Source: Stigmatella ashevillena
Lineage (GTDB): Bacteria > Myxococcota > Myxococcia > Myxococcales > Myxococcaceae
Direction: 5' to 3'
NCBI RefSeq assembly: GCF_028368975.1
Contig: NZ_JAQNDM010000002.1
Location: 3,962,425-4,026,424, forward strand
DNA: 64,000 nucleotides
In this document: positions 34,983 through 44,689 of the stretch, one piece after another
How the letters are laid out: the number at the start of each line of letters is the position of its first letter
Numbering within the stretch: the first letter of the stretch is position 1
Translations under genes and position numbers: made by a program
Notes under the pieces: model-generated
Databases searched by the model: none
What the model saw: the letters and a program-made list of their open reading frames with translations, nothing else
What the model was told of the DNA's origin: nothing

Positions 34983-35834
34983 TCAGCGGGTCCGCAGAAA
35001 CGCCGTACCGAAGCTCCCCGCCCCCTGCGCTTCACCGAGCAGCGCGTGCGCGGGCGAGATGCCGACGATGTGGATGGCTTCGATGCCCTCCTCCAACATG
35101 GAGAGGCTCTCTTCCACCTTCGGAATCATCCCTCCCTGAATCACTCCCGAGGCGATCTTCTCCTGGGCCTCCGCGGGGGTCAGGGTGGGAATGCGGGTGG
35201 AGGGGTCGTTCTTGTCGGCGAGCACGCCCGGCACGTTGGACACGAGGAACAGCTTGGCGGCCCGGAGCTTCGCGGCGACCCGGGTGGCCACCGTGTCCGC
35301 ATTGATGTTGAACACCTGCCCCTGCGCGTCTCCCGAGAGCGAGCCCAGCACCGGCACGAGGCCCGCCTCGGACAGGCGCTCGAAGAGCGCGGTGTTCACG
35401 TCCGTCACGTCCCCCACGAGCCCCAAGTCAATCGGCTCGGGCCCCGCGCCCGTGATGACCTTGGCAGGGCGCTTGCGCGCGTCGATGAGGCCTGCGGAGA
35501 CGCCGGTGGTGCACAGCGCGGGCACCCCGGCCAGACGGAACGCGGCGGCGACATCCACGGACACCTGGCCCGCGAGCGTCATCTTCACCACCTCGAGGGT
35601 GGCCTCGTCGGTGACGCGGCGCCCCGCCACCATGCGCGGCGTGAGGCCCAGCTTGTTCGTCAGCTCGGTGGCCTGCGGCCCACCTCCGTGGATGACGGCC
35701 ACCCGCACGCCCGCATCGAGGAAGGCCCGCACCGCGGCCCCCACGCTGCCCGCAAGCTTCGGCCGATCCGAGGCCAGCTCGCCGCCAATCTTCACGACGA
35801 ACCAGCGGCCCTTGAAAGCGCTCAGCCCGCTCAT
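34983..35834 (-). CDS. argB: acetylglutamate kinase ArgB
   Basis: ArgB phosphorylates N-acetyl-L-glutamate, the second step of arginine synthesis. The 283-residue protein shows VVKIGGELA (residues 13-21) for phosphate binding, VIHGGGPQATELTNKLGL for acetylglutamate binding, FNINADTVA, and the closing KVEESLSMLEEGIEAIHIVG. Its ATG overlaps the argC stop (ATGA), so the two are translationally coupled as argCB. The open frame runs further upstream into argC, but homology to ArgB starts at MSGLSAFKGRWFVVKIGG. Confidence 0.95.
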   Translation of the reverse strand: MSGLSAFKGRWFVVKIGGELASDRPKLAGSVGAAVRAFLDAGVRVAVIHGGGPQATELTNKLGLTPRMVAGRRVTDEATLEVVKMTLAGQVSVDVAAAFRLAGVPALCTTGVSAGLIDARKRPAKVITGAGPEPIDLGLVGDVTDVNTALFERLSEAGLVPVLGSLSGDAQGQVFNINADTVATRVAAKLRAAKLFLVSNVPGVLADKNDPSTRIPTLTPAEAQEKIASGVIQGGMIPKVEESLSMLEEGIEAIHIVGISPAHALLGEAQGAGSFGTAFLRTR

Positions 35835-36895
35835 GGCCAGAGCCCCGGCTCGGCGAGGGTGAGCCGCTCGTCGAAGCCCATCATGAGGTTGAAGCTCTGG
35901 ATGGCCTGGCCCGCGCCGCCCTTGACCAGGTTGTCCAGCGCGGAGAAGCACACCACGCGCCGGGTGTCGCCCGTGACGGGCCCGAGCGTGAAGCCCACCT
36001 CCACGTAGTTGCCCCCCGCGACGCCCACCACCTCGGGCTGCCGCGCGCCGCTGATGATGCGGATGAAGGGCTCCCGGGCGAAGGTCTCCTTCCAGAGCGC
36101 GTGCAGCTCCTCCTGGGTGGTGGCGGCGGGCACATGGACGAAGGAGGTGGCGAAGATGCCGCGCGGCAGCGGCGCGGAGACGGGGATGAACTCCAGGGAC
36201 AGGTCCTCGGCCCCTCCCGCGAGGCGCAAGGTCTGGAGGATTTCAGGAACGTGCTGGTGCTCCAGCGGCTTGTAGGTGCGCAGGTTGCTGGCCCGCAGCG
36301 GGTGGTGGGTGGTGAGCTGCGGGGTGTTGCCGCTGCCCGACGAGCCCGTGGCGGCCACGGTCTGCACCGGGCCCCGCAGCTTGCCTCCGCGCGCCAGGGG
36401 CAGCAGTCCCAGCGCGATGGTGGTGGCGAAGCAGCCGGGGCTGGCGATGTACTTCGCCTGGCGGATGGCCTCGCGGTTCAGCTCGGGCAAGCCATAGGTG
36501 AAGGTGCCATCGGTGAGGTGCTGGGGCCCCGGGTGGGTGACGCCGTAGTACTTCGCATACGTGGCCGCATCGCGCAGGCGGAAGTCCCCGGACAGGTCGA
36601 CAATGCGCACGCCCGAGGCGAGGATGTCGAGCACCACCTGGGCTGTCGTCTTGTGCGGCATGGCCAGGAAGGCCACGTCGGCACCGGCAACGGCCTCCTT
36701 CGGGGAGAGGGACACGAACGACAGCTCGGTGAGCCCGGCGAGGTTGAGGTGCACATCGCTCACCTTCTTGCCGCTGCTCTCTCCCGCCGTGGTGCGGACC
36801 ACCTCCACATGGGGATGGAAGAGAAGCCGGCGGAGAAGCTCCGCACCGCCGTATCCCGAGCCACCGAGAATGACTGCCTTGAGCTTGTTGGCCAT
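35831..36895 (-). CDS. argC: N-acetyl-gamma-glutamyl-phosphate reductase ArgC
   Basis: ArgC reduces N-acetylglutamyl phosphate to the semialdehyde with NADPH. The 354-residue protein has the nucleotide-binding ILGGSGYGGAELLRRL at residues 9-24, the active-site Cys in YIASPGCFATTIALG, and the family GSSGSGNTPQLTTHHP segment. The start is the ATG at 36895, with AGGAGTCCTGG just upstream; the longer open frame lacks ArgC homology. It is followed directly by argB. The 118-bp gap to the divergent GNAT gene should hold the argCB promoter. Confidence 0.95.
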   Translation of the reverse strand: MANKLKAVILGGSGYGGAELLRRLLFHPHVEVVRTTAGESSGKKVSDVHLNLAGLTELSFVSLSPKEAVAGADVAFLAMPHKTTAQVVLDILASGVRIVDLSGDFRLRDAATYAKYYGVTHPGPQHLTDGTFTYGLPELNREAIRQAKYIASPGCFATTIALGLLPLARGGKLRGPVQTVAATGSSGSGNTPQLTTHHPLRASNLRTYKPLEHQHVPEILQTLRLAGGAEDLSLEFIPVSAPLPRGIFATSFVHVPAATTQEELHALWKETFAREPFIRIISGARQPEVVGVAGGNYVEVGFTLGPVTGDTRRVVCFSALDNLVKGGAGQAIQSFNLMMGFDERLTLAEPGLWP

Positions 36896-37013
36896 ATGCC
36901 AGGACTCCTGAGGATGAGGCAGCGGTGTATAGGGTCTTGCCGGGCACGAATCCACCCCCTCGGCACCGCCCGGCCGACTGGCCAGCCGAGGCCAACTGTG
37001 GAACGTTCTCCCC

Positions 37014-37523
37014 ATGAGCACGGAATGGATTCTGCGCCCCATCGAGCGTCAGGACGATGCGGCCGTGGCCCACATCATCCGCACCGTGATGCCCGAGTTC
37101 GGCGCGGATGGCCCGGGCTTCGCCCTGCATGATCCCGAAGTGGACCGGATGAGCGCCGCCTACTCCCGTCCAGGCCACGCCTACTTCGTCCTGGAGCACG
37201 CGGGGCGCCTCGTGGGAGGCGGTGGCATCGCGCCCCTGGCGGGGAACACCGACGGGGTCTGCGAACTCCAGAAAATGTATTTCCTGCCCGAGGCCCGGGG
37301 ACAGGGCCAGGGAGAGCGATTGCTGCGCCAGTGCGTGGCCTTTGCCCGGGAGGCGGGGTACCGGCTCTGCTACCTGGAAACGCTGACGGGCATGAGCGGT
37401 GCGCAGAAGCTGTACCAACGCCTGGGCTTCGAGCGCATCCCGAAATCCATGGGCAGCACGGGGCACTTTGGCTGCGACCGCTTCTACACGCTGCGGCTCC
37501 AGCCCCCTTCCGGAGAGGGCTGA
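37014..37523 (+). CDS. GNAT family N-acetyltransferase
   Basis: This 169-residue protein has the GNAT fold: strand region YFVLEHAGRLVGGGGIAPL, the acetyl-CoA pyrophosphate loop QKMYFLPEARGQGQGERLLRQC (R-G-x-G-x-G/A), then GYRLCYLETLTGMSGAQKLYQRLGFERI. The last segment is the common pattern for small-molecule or amino-acid acetyltransferases. It is divergent from argC. The acceptor is not predictable; a link to arginine metabolism through acetylation is possible but only suggested by position. Confidence 0.88.
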   Translation: MSTEWILRPIERQDDAAVAHIIRTVMPEFGADGPGFALHDPEVDRMSAAYSRPGHAYFVLEHAGRLVGGGGIAPLAGNTDGVCELQKMYFLPEARGQGQGERLLRQCVAFAREAGYRLCYLETLTGMSGAQKLYQRLGFERIPKSMGSTGHFGCDRFYTLRLQPPSGEG

Positions 37524-37629
37524 ACGGGGCGCTCTCCCGCTCCCCTGCCATCCAACCCATCGGGTCACCCGCCTTCGGCACTACCCCTCAGGGCTTCCGG
37601 CAAGCCGCCCCCGGCTCCACCTTGGAGTC

Positions 37630-38310
37630 ATGGAATCCGGAGCACGGGACAAAGTCCCCTTCGACATCGAAGCCGTCCTGGGACGCATCCGGCAGGAGGT
37701 GCGAGGCTTCGCGGACGCGGCGATGTTCGCGCTGGCGGCCCAAGGGCACGCCACCCTGTTCGAGCAGCTTGTGGCCTGCATCCTGTCCATCCGGACGCGG
37801 GATGAGGTGAGCCTGCCCACCTCCTTGGCGCTGCTCCGGCGGGCGAGCACCCCCGAGGCCATGAGCCGCCTTACCCCTGAAGAGATCGAAGCCCTCATTG
37901 CGCCGGTGACCTTCCCAGAACCCAAGGCGCGGCAGATCCACGCCCTCGCGACGCGGACGGTAGAGGAGTTCGGAGGCCGGCTCCCGGAAGACGCTGCGGT
38001 CCTCCAATCCTTCCGGGGCGTCGGCCCCAAGTGCGCCCACCTGTCCCTGGGCGTCGCCTGCGGGCACGAGGCCATCAGCGTGGACATCCACGTCCACCGG
38101 GTAACGAATCGCTGGGGCTACGTGCGGACCCGCTCTCCCGAGCAGACGTTGAAGGCCCTGGAGCTGCACCTCCCCAGGGCCTACTGGATCGAGATCAACC
38201 GGCTGCTCGTGCCCTTTGGCAAACACGTCTGCACGGGAAGCCGTCCCCTCTGCTCCCGCTGCCCGGTGCGCACCATGTGCCAGCAGGTGGGGGTGAGCCA
38301 CCCGCGCTGA
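37630..38310 (+). CDS. endonuclease III-like DNA glycosylase/AP lyase
   Basis: The 226-residue protein is of the Nth/MutY superfamily, which removes oxidised pyrimidines and cleaves abasic sites. It has the helix-hairpin-helix with catalytic lysine (RGVGPKCAHL, Lys134), the catalytic aspartate (SVDIHVHRVTNRW, Asp152) and the four-cysteine 4Fe-4S loop C-x6-C-x2-C-x5-C (Cys201, 208, 211, 217). LVACILSIRTRD replaces the usual LSAQTTD in the early helix, so it is a diverged paralogue and perhaps not the main Nth. The ATG at 37630 is preferred to the longer open frame, which overlaps the GNAT gene. Confidence 0.93.
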   Translation: MESGARDKVPFDIEAVLGRIRQEVRGFADAAMFALAAQGHATLFEQLVACILSIRTRDEVSLPTSLALLRRASTPEAMSRLTPEEIEALIAPVTFPEPKARQIHALATRTVEEFGGRLPEDAAVLQSFRGVGPKCAHLSLGVACGHEAISVDIHVHRVTNRWGYVRTRSPEQTLKALELHLPRAYWIEINRLLVPFGKHVCTGSRPLCSRCPVRTMCQQVGVSHPR

Positions 38311-38313
38311 GGC

Positions 38314-39576
38314 CTACCGGTCCTGTCCCACGAGCTGGGTCATCCGGCGGGCCAGCCGCCGCCACGGATTGGTCGTGCCGCCGGTGGCCAAGGTGATTTC
38401 ACGCGAGTGCTCGAAGTCCCGCATCCACCCCTGCTCCAGCTTTTGAGCAAGTGCCTTGTCCGCCACCACCATCGAGCCCTCGCCCAGCTTGTTGAGCGAC
38501 AGCGCGTCGAAGTTGGTGGAGCCCACCACGGAGAGCCAGTCGTCCACGAGGATTGTCTTGGCGTGCATCATGGACCGCTGGTACTCCCAGATGCGCGCCC
38601 CGGCCCGCAGCAGCTCCGCGTAGGTGGCGCGCTGGGACGCCCGGATGATGGGCACATCGTGCACCGGGCCGGGACCGAGGATGCGCACGTCCACCCCCTC
38701 GTGGGCCTTGTGGATGAGCTGCTCCATGATGGCATTGGGCGGTGTGAAGTAGGCGTTGGCGATCCACAGGCGCTTGCGCGCCGAGCCGATGACGATGCGC
38801 ACCATCCGCTCGGCGTCCGTCATTCCCAGCTTGCCCGCGCTGGCGATGAAGCCGGCGCGCACGGGCCCTGGATGACGTGCCGCCGGCAGGTCTTCGGGGT
38901 GCAACAGACTGCCCCCAGATTCCTGCCATGCGCGCGAGAACGCCAACTGCATCTGGCACACGGACGGCCCTTCCACCCGGATATGGGTATCACGCCACTG
39001 CTCGGGCGCCAGCCCATCGCCCTCCCAGACCTTCCAGATGCCAAAGCCCCCGGTGTAGCCAATGTGGCCATCGACGATGACGAGCTTCTGGTGGGTGCGC
39101 CCCAGGATCCGGCCCAACACCTTGCCCGCCAGCGGCCGGTAGTAGTGCACCTCCACGCCGCACTCGACGAGCTTCTGTTCGATCTTCTGGTCGAAGTCCT
39201 TGTCCCCGCGCACCTCTTCGCTGCCCACGGGGTCCACCACCACGCGGCACTTCACCCCCGCGCTCACCCGCTCCCGAAGCGCCTCCACGAAGCGGTCCGA
39301 CACGTCGCAGGGACGCCAGATGTAGACGAGGATGTGGATGCTCTGCTGGGCCTGACGGATGTCTTCCAGCATCCGCTCGAAGATCGCGCCGTTTTCAATC
39401 AATTCCACCTGGTGTCCGGGCTGCAAGGACACGCCTGTGGACTGGAACAGCACGAAGGAAAGCCCGTCCGGGCCCTTCGGGAGGTGGAAGGGTCCTTTCA
39501 TCTCGTGGCGGCGCCCTTCCTCCGGGCTCCACCCGTGCGCTCCCGGCTGTGGCACCACCTCATCCAATGGATCCAT
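38314..39576 (-). CDS. phospholipase D family protein (cardiolipin synthase-like)
   Basis: The 420-residue product has two HKD motifs: HQKLVIVD (His162, Lys164, Asp169), followed by IGYTGGFGI, and HAKTILVD (His338, Lys340, Asp345), followed by VGSTNFDALSLN. This is the layout of bacterial cardiolipin synthases and related phospholipase D enzymes. The N-terminal membrane segments of typical ClsA are absent, so it is closer to the soluble ClsB-like type. AGGAGAGGG four bases upstream favours the ATG at 39576 over the adjacent GTG. The reaction is probably phosphatidyl transfer; the acceptor is uncertain. Confidence 0.88.
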   Translation of the reverse strand: MDPLDEVVPQPGAHGWSPEEGRRHEMKGPFHLPKGPDGLSFVLFQSTGVSLQPGHQVELIENGAIFERMLEDIRQAQQSIHILVYIWRPCDVSDRFVEALRERVSAGVKCRVVVDPVGSEEVRGDKDFDQKIEQKLVECGVEVHYYRPLAGKVLGRILGRTHQKLVIVDGHIGYTGGFGIWKVWEGDGLAPEQWRDTHIRVEGPSVCQMQLAFSRAWQESGGSLLHPEDLPAARHPGPVRAGFIASAGKLGMTDAERMVRIVIGSARKRLWIANAYFTPPNAIMEQLIHKAHEGVDVRILGPGPVHDVPIIRASQRATYAELLRAGARIWEYQRSMMHAKTILVDDWLSVVGSTNFDALSLNKLGEGSMVVADKALAQKLEQGWMRDFEHSREITLATGGTTNPWRRLARRMTQLVGQDR

Positions 39577-39637
39577 CACACCCTCTCCTTCCCCTGGCCG
39601 GCCAAGCTAGGAACGCCGGGCCTCCCTGGCATGCGGG

Positions 39638-42076
39638 GTGAAGCGCCCACCTGTCGACTGGCGGACGATCCCATCCCGCCGTTGCCCTGAGGCGCGGGTC
39701 GTGGCGAACTGGGAGCTCCTCTTGCCCCCAGGAGATCCATCCTTGGCCATTGACGATGTGAAGGGCCCTTCCGTCCAGGAGCTCCTGTCCCTCCCGCGCC
39801 TGGCGCCCCTCGTGCCCATGCTCTATGTGGCCTGGACCGATGGCGAGCTGACGCACGAGGAGATTCGCGCCCTGGGGGCCGCGGCCCGCGCGCAGCCCTG
39901 GCTGGACCTGCGCGCCAGCGTGGTGCTGGCCCAATGGTTGGACCCGCTGCACCCGCCCTCTCCCCTGGCCCTGGCGCACCTGCGTGAGCACATCCGCCGC
40001 ACCGCCCAGCGCCTGGAGACCAGCCATCAGCAGAGTCTGGCGGAGCTGGGCGCGCAGCTCGCCCAGCTCCTGGGAGGCCAGGACGCCCTGCCCGCGCCCA
40101 TGCCGGAGTTGGCCCGCACCCTGGCCCCCCTGGAGACCTCCCTGGGCCTGTCCGGCGCCGAGGCCGTGCGCACGCTCGTGGCCCCGGTGCGCAGGGAGGA
40201 GACCTCGCCCGAGCCCTCCTTTTCCGTGGAGGCGCTGCGCGCCGTGCTGGACCGCACCTACTCCGCCGAGCGCGCGCAGGTCCGCGCCTGGCTCGCCGAG
40301 CCCGCGTTCCGCCATGCGGATGAACGGGACACTTCTGCCTACCGGGCCCAGGTCTTCACCTGGCTGAAGGCCCTGGCCGAAAAGGGCCTGGGGAAGCTGG
40401 CGTACCCGGAGGACCTGACAAAGACGGACCTGGGCGCGTTCATCGCCGCGTTCGAGACGATGGCCTTCTTCGACTTGAGCCTCGTCATCAAGGCGGGGGT
40501 GCAGTTCGGGCTGTTTGGCGGCAGCGTCTTCTTCCTGGGCACGGAGTGGCACCACCGCGAGGTCCTGCCGAAAATTGCCTCCCTGGAGCTGCCGGGCTGC
40601 TTCGCCATGAGCGAGCTGAGCCACGGCTCCAACGTCCGGGACGTGGAGACGGTGGCCCGCTACGACGAGCAGCGGGGCGACTTCGTGGTGGAGACGCCCT
40701 CGGACCTGGCGCGCAAGGAGTGGATTGGCAACGCGGCGCTGCACGGGCGGATGGCCACGGTGTTCGCCCAGCTCGAAGTGAAGGGCGAGCGCCACGGCGT
40801 CCACGCCCTGCTGGTGCCCCTGCGGGACGAGAACGGCCAGTTGCTGCCGGGCGTCCGGGCGCAGGACTGCGGCCTGAAGATGGGGCTCAACGGGGTGGAC
40901 AACGGCCGGCTGTGGTTCGACTCGGTCCGGGTGCCACGCGAGAACCTGCTGAACCGCTTCTCGCAGGTGAGCCCCGAGGGCGAGTACACCAGCAGCATCC
41001 CGAGCGCCTCCAAGCGCTTCTTCACCATGCTCGGGACGCTGGTGGCGGGCCGGGTGAGCGTGGCCACCGCGGGGTTGAGCGCGGCCAAGAGCGGGCTGGC
41101 CATCGCCATCGGCTACGCGGAGGAGCGTCGGCAGTTCGGCCCGGCGGGGGCCTCCGAGGTGCGGCTGCTGGACTACCCCTCCCACCAGCTCCGACTGCTG
41201 CGCCCGCTGGCCACCACGTACGCGCTGGACTTCGCCCTGAAGTATCTGGTGAAGCGGTACACCGGGCGGACGGAAGAGGATGCCCGGGAAGTGGAGGCCC
41301 TGGCCGCGGGCCTCAAGGCCTACGCCACGTGGCACACCACGCGGACGCTCCAGGAGGCGCGCGAGGCGTGCGGCGGACAAGGCTATCTGGCCGCCAACCG
41401 GCTGCCCTCGCTCAAGGCGGACACGGATGTGTTCACCACCTTCGAGGGCGACAACACGGTGCTGATGCAGCTCGTCGCCAAGAGCGTGCTGACGGGGTAC
41501 CGGCAACAATTCGAGGATGAGCGCGTCTTCACGGTGATGAAGCTCATCGTGGAGCGGGCCTCGACGGCCCTGACGGACCGCAACCCCTTCCAGGCACGGC
41601 GCACGGGCAGCGAGCACCTCCGGGATGGAGACTTCCAGCTCGGGGCGCTGCGCTTCCGGGAGTCGGACCTGATGGCCTCGGCGGCGCGGCGGCTGCGCAA
41701 GCGGCTGGGCTCGGGCATGGACTCCTTCCAGGCCTTCAACGAGTGCCAGGATCACCTGCTGGCGCTGGCCCACGCGCACGTGGAGCGGGTGGTGCTGGAG
41801 CAATTCATCGCGGGCATCGCCTGGGTGGAGGACCTGCCCACGCGCACGGTGCTCAGCAAACTGTGTGACTTGTACGGACTGGGCTGCCTGATGGACGCGG
41901 GCGGATGGTTCGTGGAGAACGATCTGCTCGAAGGTGCCAAGGCCAAAGCCATCCGGAAGGAAGTGGCGCGGCTGTGCGCGGAGCTGCGGCCGGATGCGGT
42001 GGCGCTGACCCATGCCTTCGGCATTCCCGACACGTGCCTGGCGGCCCCCATCGGCCTGGGGCACCTCTCGCCATGA
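39638..42076 (+). CDS. acyl-CoA oxidase/dehydrogenase-like flavoprotein with N-terminal helical extension
   Basis: The 812-residue protein has an acyl-CoA dehydrogenase/oxidase core: GCFAMSELSHGSNVRDVET (FAD/substrate region), KEWIGNAALHGRMATVFAQL, LKMGLNGVDNGRLWFDSVRVPRENLL, and RQFGP followed by LLDYPSHQLRLL. Its length and C-terminal part (EACGGQGYLAANRLPSLKADTDVFTTFEGDNTVLMQLVAK) are those of acyl-CoA oxidases rather than 380-residue dehydrogenases. Residues about 25-120 form an extra helical domain (WTDGELTHEEIRALG) that resembles a TerB-like module, an inference. A GTG at 39701 with an upstream GAGG is an alternative start. It likely acts in beta-oxidation of long or branched acyl-CoA. 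Confidence 0.88.
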   Translation: MKRPPVDWRTIPSRRCPEARVVANWELLLPPGDPSLAIDDVKGPSVQELLSLPRLAPLVPMLYVAWTDGELTHEEIRALGAAARAQPWLDLRASVVLAQWLDPLHPPSPLALAHLREHIRRTAQRLETSHQQSLAELGAQLAQLLGGQDALPAPMPELARTLAPLETSLGLSGAEAVRTLVAPVRREETSPEPSFSVEALRAVLDRTYSAERAQVRAWLAEPAFRHADERDTSAYRAQVFTWLKALAEKGLGKLAYPEDLTKTDLGAFIAAFETMAFFDLSLVIKAGVQFGLFGGSVFFLGTEWHHREVLPKIASLELPGCFAMSELSHGSNVRDVETVARYDEQRGDFVVETPSDLARKEWIGNAALHGRMATVFAQLEVKGERHGVHALLVPLRDENGQLLPGVRAQDCGLKMGLNGVDNGRLWFDSVRVPRENLLNRFSQVSPEGEYTSSIPSASKRFFTMLGTLVAGRVSVATAGLSAAKSGLAIAIGYAEERRQFGPAGASEVRLLDYPSHQLRLLRPLATTYALDFALKYLVKRYTGRTEEDAREVEALAAGLKAYATWHTTRTLQEAREACGGQGYLAANRLPSLKADTDVFTTFEGDNTVLMQLVAKSVLTGYRQQFEDERVFTVMKLIVERASTALTDRNPFQARRTGSEHLRDGDFQLGALRFRESDLMASAARRLRKRLGSGMDSFQAFNECQDHLLALAHAHVERVVLEQFIAGIAWVEDLPTRTVLSKLCDLYGLGCLMDAGGWFVENDLLEGAKAKAIRKEVARLCAELRPDAVALTHAFGIPDTCLAAPIGLGHLSP

Positions 42077-42086
42077 GGAGGAACCC

Positions 42087-42617
42087 ATGATTCGCCCTGT
42101 CCTGCTGCTGCTCACCCTCCTGCTGACCGGCTGCGCGACCTCGTCCCTGCACCGCAACCTCGCCCAGGAGGCGGAGAACAAGCAGCGCGTTCAAGCCTTC
42201 GCGCAAGAGGTGTATGCCCAGCACCGGCTCGACCGCATCCCCGAGTATGTGGCGGAGGACTTCGTCGATCTCTCGGAGGACGCGCCCTCGAACGCCCGGG
42301 GCCCCGCCTACGTGCGCGCCCAGGAGGAGGCGAGCCTCCAACAGCTCCCGGGCCTCCAGTTCCAGATTCAGCACCTGCTCGCGGAGGGCGATCTGGTGCT
42401 CCTGCACTGGAAGGCCGTGAGCCCCGAGGCCCCGAAGCCGGAGGCGCCAGCGCCCACCCGGCCCCTGGAACTGACCGGCCACTCCCTCTTCCAACTGAGG
42501 AAGGGGCGCATCGTGGCCTCCTGGAACATCGTGGACCCGATGAGACTGCTGCTGCGGCAGGGCTTCAAGGTGCTGCCGCCCGTCCCGGCGCCACCGCTCC
42601 AGCCACCGAAGCCCTGA
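42087..42617 (+). CDS. lipoprotein with SnoaL/NTF2-like domain
   Basis: The 176-residue protein starts MIRPVLLLLTLLLTGC, a lipoprotein signal with lipid Cys16. The mature part (RVQAFAQEVYAQHRLDRIPEYVAEDFVDLS to GRIVASWNIVDPMRLLLRQGF) has the helix-strand order of SnoaL/NTF2-like polyketide cyclase-type proteins, with a Pro/Glu/Ala insert near residue 125. The ATG at 42087 is supported by GAGGAGGAA upstream and follows the acyl-CoA oxidase-like gene by 10 bases, so the two are probably one transcript. Activity is unknown; such domains often bind small hydrophobic ligands. Confidence 0.75.
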   Translation: MIRPVLLLLTLLLTGCATSSLHRNLAQEAENKQRVQAFAQEVYAQHRLDRIPEYVAEDFVDLSEDAPSNARGPAYVRAQEEASLQQLPGLQFQIQHLLAEGDLVLLHWKAVSPEAPKPEAPAPTRPLELTGHSLFQLRKGRIVASWNIVDPMRLLLRQGFKVLPPVPAPPLQPPKP

Positions 42618-42620
42618 GGG

Positions 42621-43244
42621 CTACTGCACGGAGGAGGGCGCTTGGAACACTTCTCCGTTCCGCCCCTCCAGCACGAGGCTGGCGGCGTCAGAAGGAGACA
42701 CGCGCAGCGTGGCCCGGGTCTGCCCCTTCCGGTCCACCAGCAAGAGCCCAGGCGAGCCATGCTCGTCGGCGCCGAGAATGGCGCGCGGACGGCCATCCTC
42801 GTCCGCCAGCTCCAGCCGCGAGGAGCCATCCGAGAAGAGCCCCACGGCGAAGAACTCCGTGCCGCCATTCTTGGCAAGGGCCAAGCGCGGCGCCTCATCC
42901 GAGTACACGGTGAGCTCGGCGAGCGTGCTCCCCTCGGCCGTGGCGAAGCGCAGCCGGGGCGAGCCATCCGCGCCCACCGCGAGCAGGGCGCGGGGATTTC
43001 CCGCCGCGTCGCTGAGCACCAGCCCCGTGTTCCCCTCCGGCTCCGCGGACAGCGTCGCGCGCGCGCGGCCCTGCCCATCCACGAGGGTCAACCGGGAGGC
43101 CACCAGCGCTTCGACACGGTTCTCCGCCTTGAAGGCCGCGGAGCCCAGGCCCACCCCGGCCAGCGCCAGCGCCGTGAACGCCACCCCCTGCATGCGCCGG
43201 TAACCGCGCTCCAGGTGCTTCAGCCGCGAATCGAGCTCGTCCAT
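42621..43244 (-). CDS. membrane-anchored beta-repeat protein
   Basis: The 207-residue protein begins with a short helical segment (DELDSRLKHLERGYRRMQG), one membrane span (about 22-38), and then repeated short beta units such as LTLVDGQGRARATLSA, LVLSDAAGNPRALLAV, LELADEDGRPRAILGA and LLLVDRKGQTRATLRV. The pattern hydrophobic-D-x-x-G-x-x-R-A-x-L recurs with a period of roughly 20-25 residues, so a small beta-solenoid or propeller blade set outside the membrane is likely. It is convergent with, and 3 bases from, the preceding gene. No family is recognised. Confidence 0.7.
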   Translation of the reverse strand: MDELDSRLKHLERGYRRMQGVAFTALALAGVGLGSAAFKAENRVEALVASRLTLVDGQGRARATLSAEPEGNTGLVLSDAAGNPRALLAVGADGSPRLRFATAEGSTLAELTVYSDEAPRLALAKNGGTEFFAVGLFSDGSSRLELADEDGRPRAILGADEHGSPGLLLVDRKGQTRATLRVSPSDAASLVLEGRNGEVFQAPSSVQ

Positions 43245-43275
43245 GTGTCGCAGACTCCCACTCCCCCGGAGCCGC

Positions 43276-43542
43276 TCAGCGCCTGTCCCGGTGAAGGTCC
43301 GACAGCACCTTCTTCAGGTACCAGGCCTCGGTGCGGTGGGGGAACCGCTCCTTGAGCGCCATCAAATGCCGTGCGAGGGATTCTTCCGCCTGCACCCTCG
43401 GCAGGGGGGTGTTTCGGAACCAGGCCCGCCGCAACCGCTGGGCCTCCGTGCCTCGAATGATGAGCGCCAGGAAGATGCCGAGCGCCACGAGTCCCAGGAA
43501 GATCAGCACCGGACGCACTTCCACACCCTCTCCTCTGTTCAC
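43276..43542 (-). CDS. small single-span membrane protein
   Basis: The 88-residue product has one membrane span (about 10-27, VRPVLIFLGLVALGIFLALII) and a basic helical cytoplasmic tail (RGTEAQRLRRAWF to KKVLSDLHRDRR). Its start lies 64 bases downstream of the stop of the next upstream minus-strand gene, and coding bias looks normal. Function is unknown. Confidence 0.6.
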   Translation of the reverse strand: MNRGEGVEVRPVLIFLGLVALGIFLALIIRGTEAQRLRRAWFRNTPLPRVQAEESLARHLMALKERFPHRTEAWYLKKVLSDLHRDRR

Positions 43543-43606
43543 GCCGACCGGCGCCGCACTCTACCCGCTCCGGCCCGGATTCGGGGGCCCTTGGCAGCCC
43601 CCGGAT

Positions 43607-43960
43607 TCAGGGATTCGGCGCGGCGGGCGCCAGACCCGGGGCGACGGGAATGACCTCCTCGCGCACCACGCCCGAGCCTTCGTCGAACTCCAGGTGCAGC
43701 AGCTTGCCTTGCTCCTCGGCCAGACCGAAGCGCAGCCGCCAGTAGTTGGGGCGCACCTCGGTGGCCTCCCGGCCCTCCGCCAGGGTGTAGCCGTGACTCC
43801 GCGCGTATTCCTCGCCTGCCTGAATCACTTCGCGCTGCCCCAGCTCCGCCTGAACGGTGGGCGAGGCGGGGGGCTGGGGCCTGCGCCCGGTGGGAGGGGT
43901 GGCACACGCCCCGGTGAGGAGCGCGGCCGTCATCAACAAGAAGGAGCGTGGAGGCGTCAT
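43607..43960 (-). CDS. small lipoprotein, PepSY-like size, unknown function
   Basis: This 117-residue product starts MTPPRSFLLMTAALLTGAC with the lipid Cys at residue 19, a Pro-rich linker, then an alpha-beta domain (AELGQREVIQAGEEYARSHGYT ... RPNYWRLRFGLAEEQGKLLHLEFDEGSGVVREEVI) that looks like a small binding module. The internal ATG is chosen because it gives a clean lipoprotein signal; the upstream part of the frame lies antisense-frame over clpP. It follows clpP by 32 bases on the same strand and may be co-transcribed. Confidence 0.65.
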   Translation of the reverse strand: MTPPRSFLLMTAALLTGACATPPTGRRPQPPASPTVQAELGQREVIQAGEEYARSHGYTLAEGREATEVRPNYWRLRFGLAEEQGKLLHLEFDEGSGVVREEVIPVAPGLAPAAPNP

Positions 43961-43992
43961 ACCCCTACCTTGGGCATCCTCCGGGCTTCGGC

Positions 43993-44595
<603 letters not shown>

Positions 44596-44689
44596 GGTTT
44601 TTCTACCCTAACTCCCCTCCTGCCCGCATGCCCGCCTGTTCTTCTCCGAGCGTGTGGTGCGTTACGATTCGGACGCCTCCCTGGGCCCT

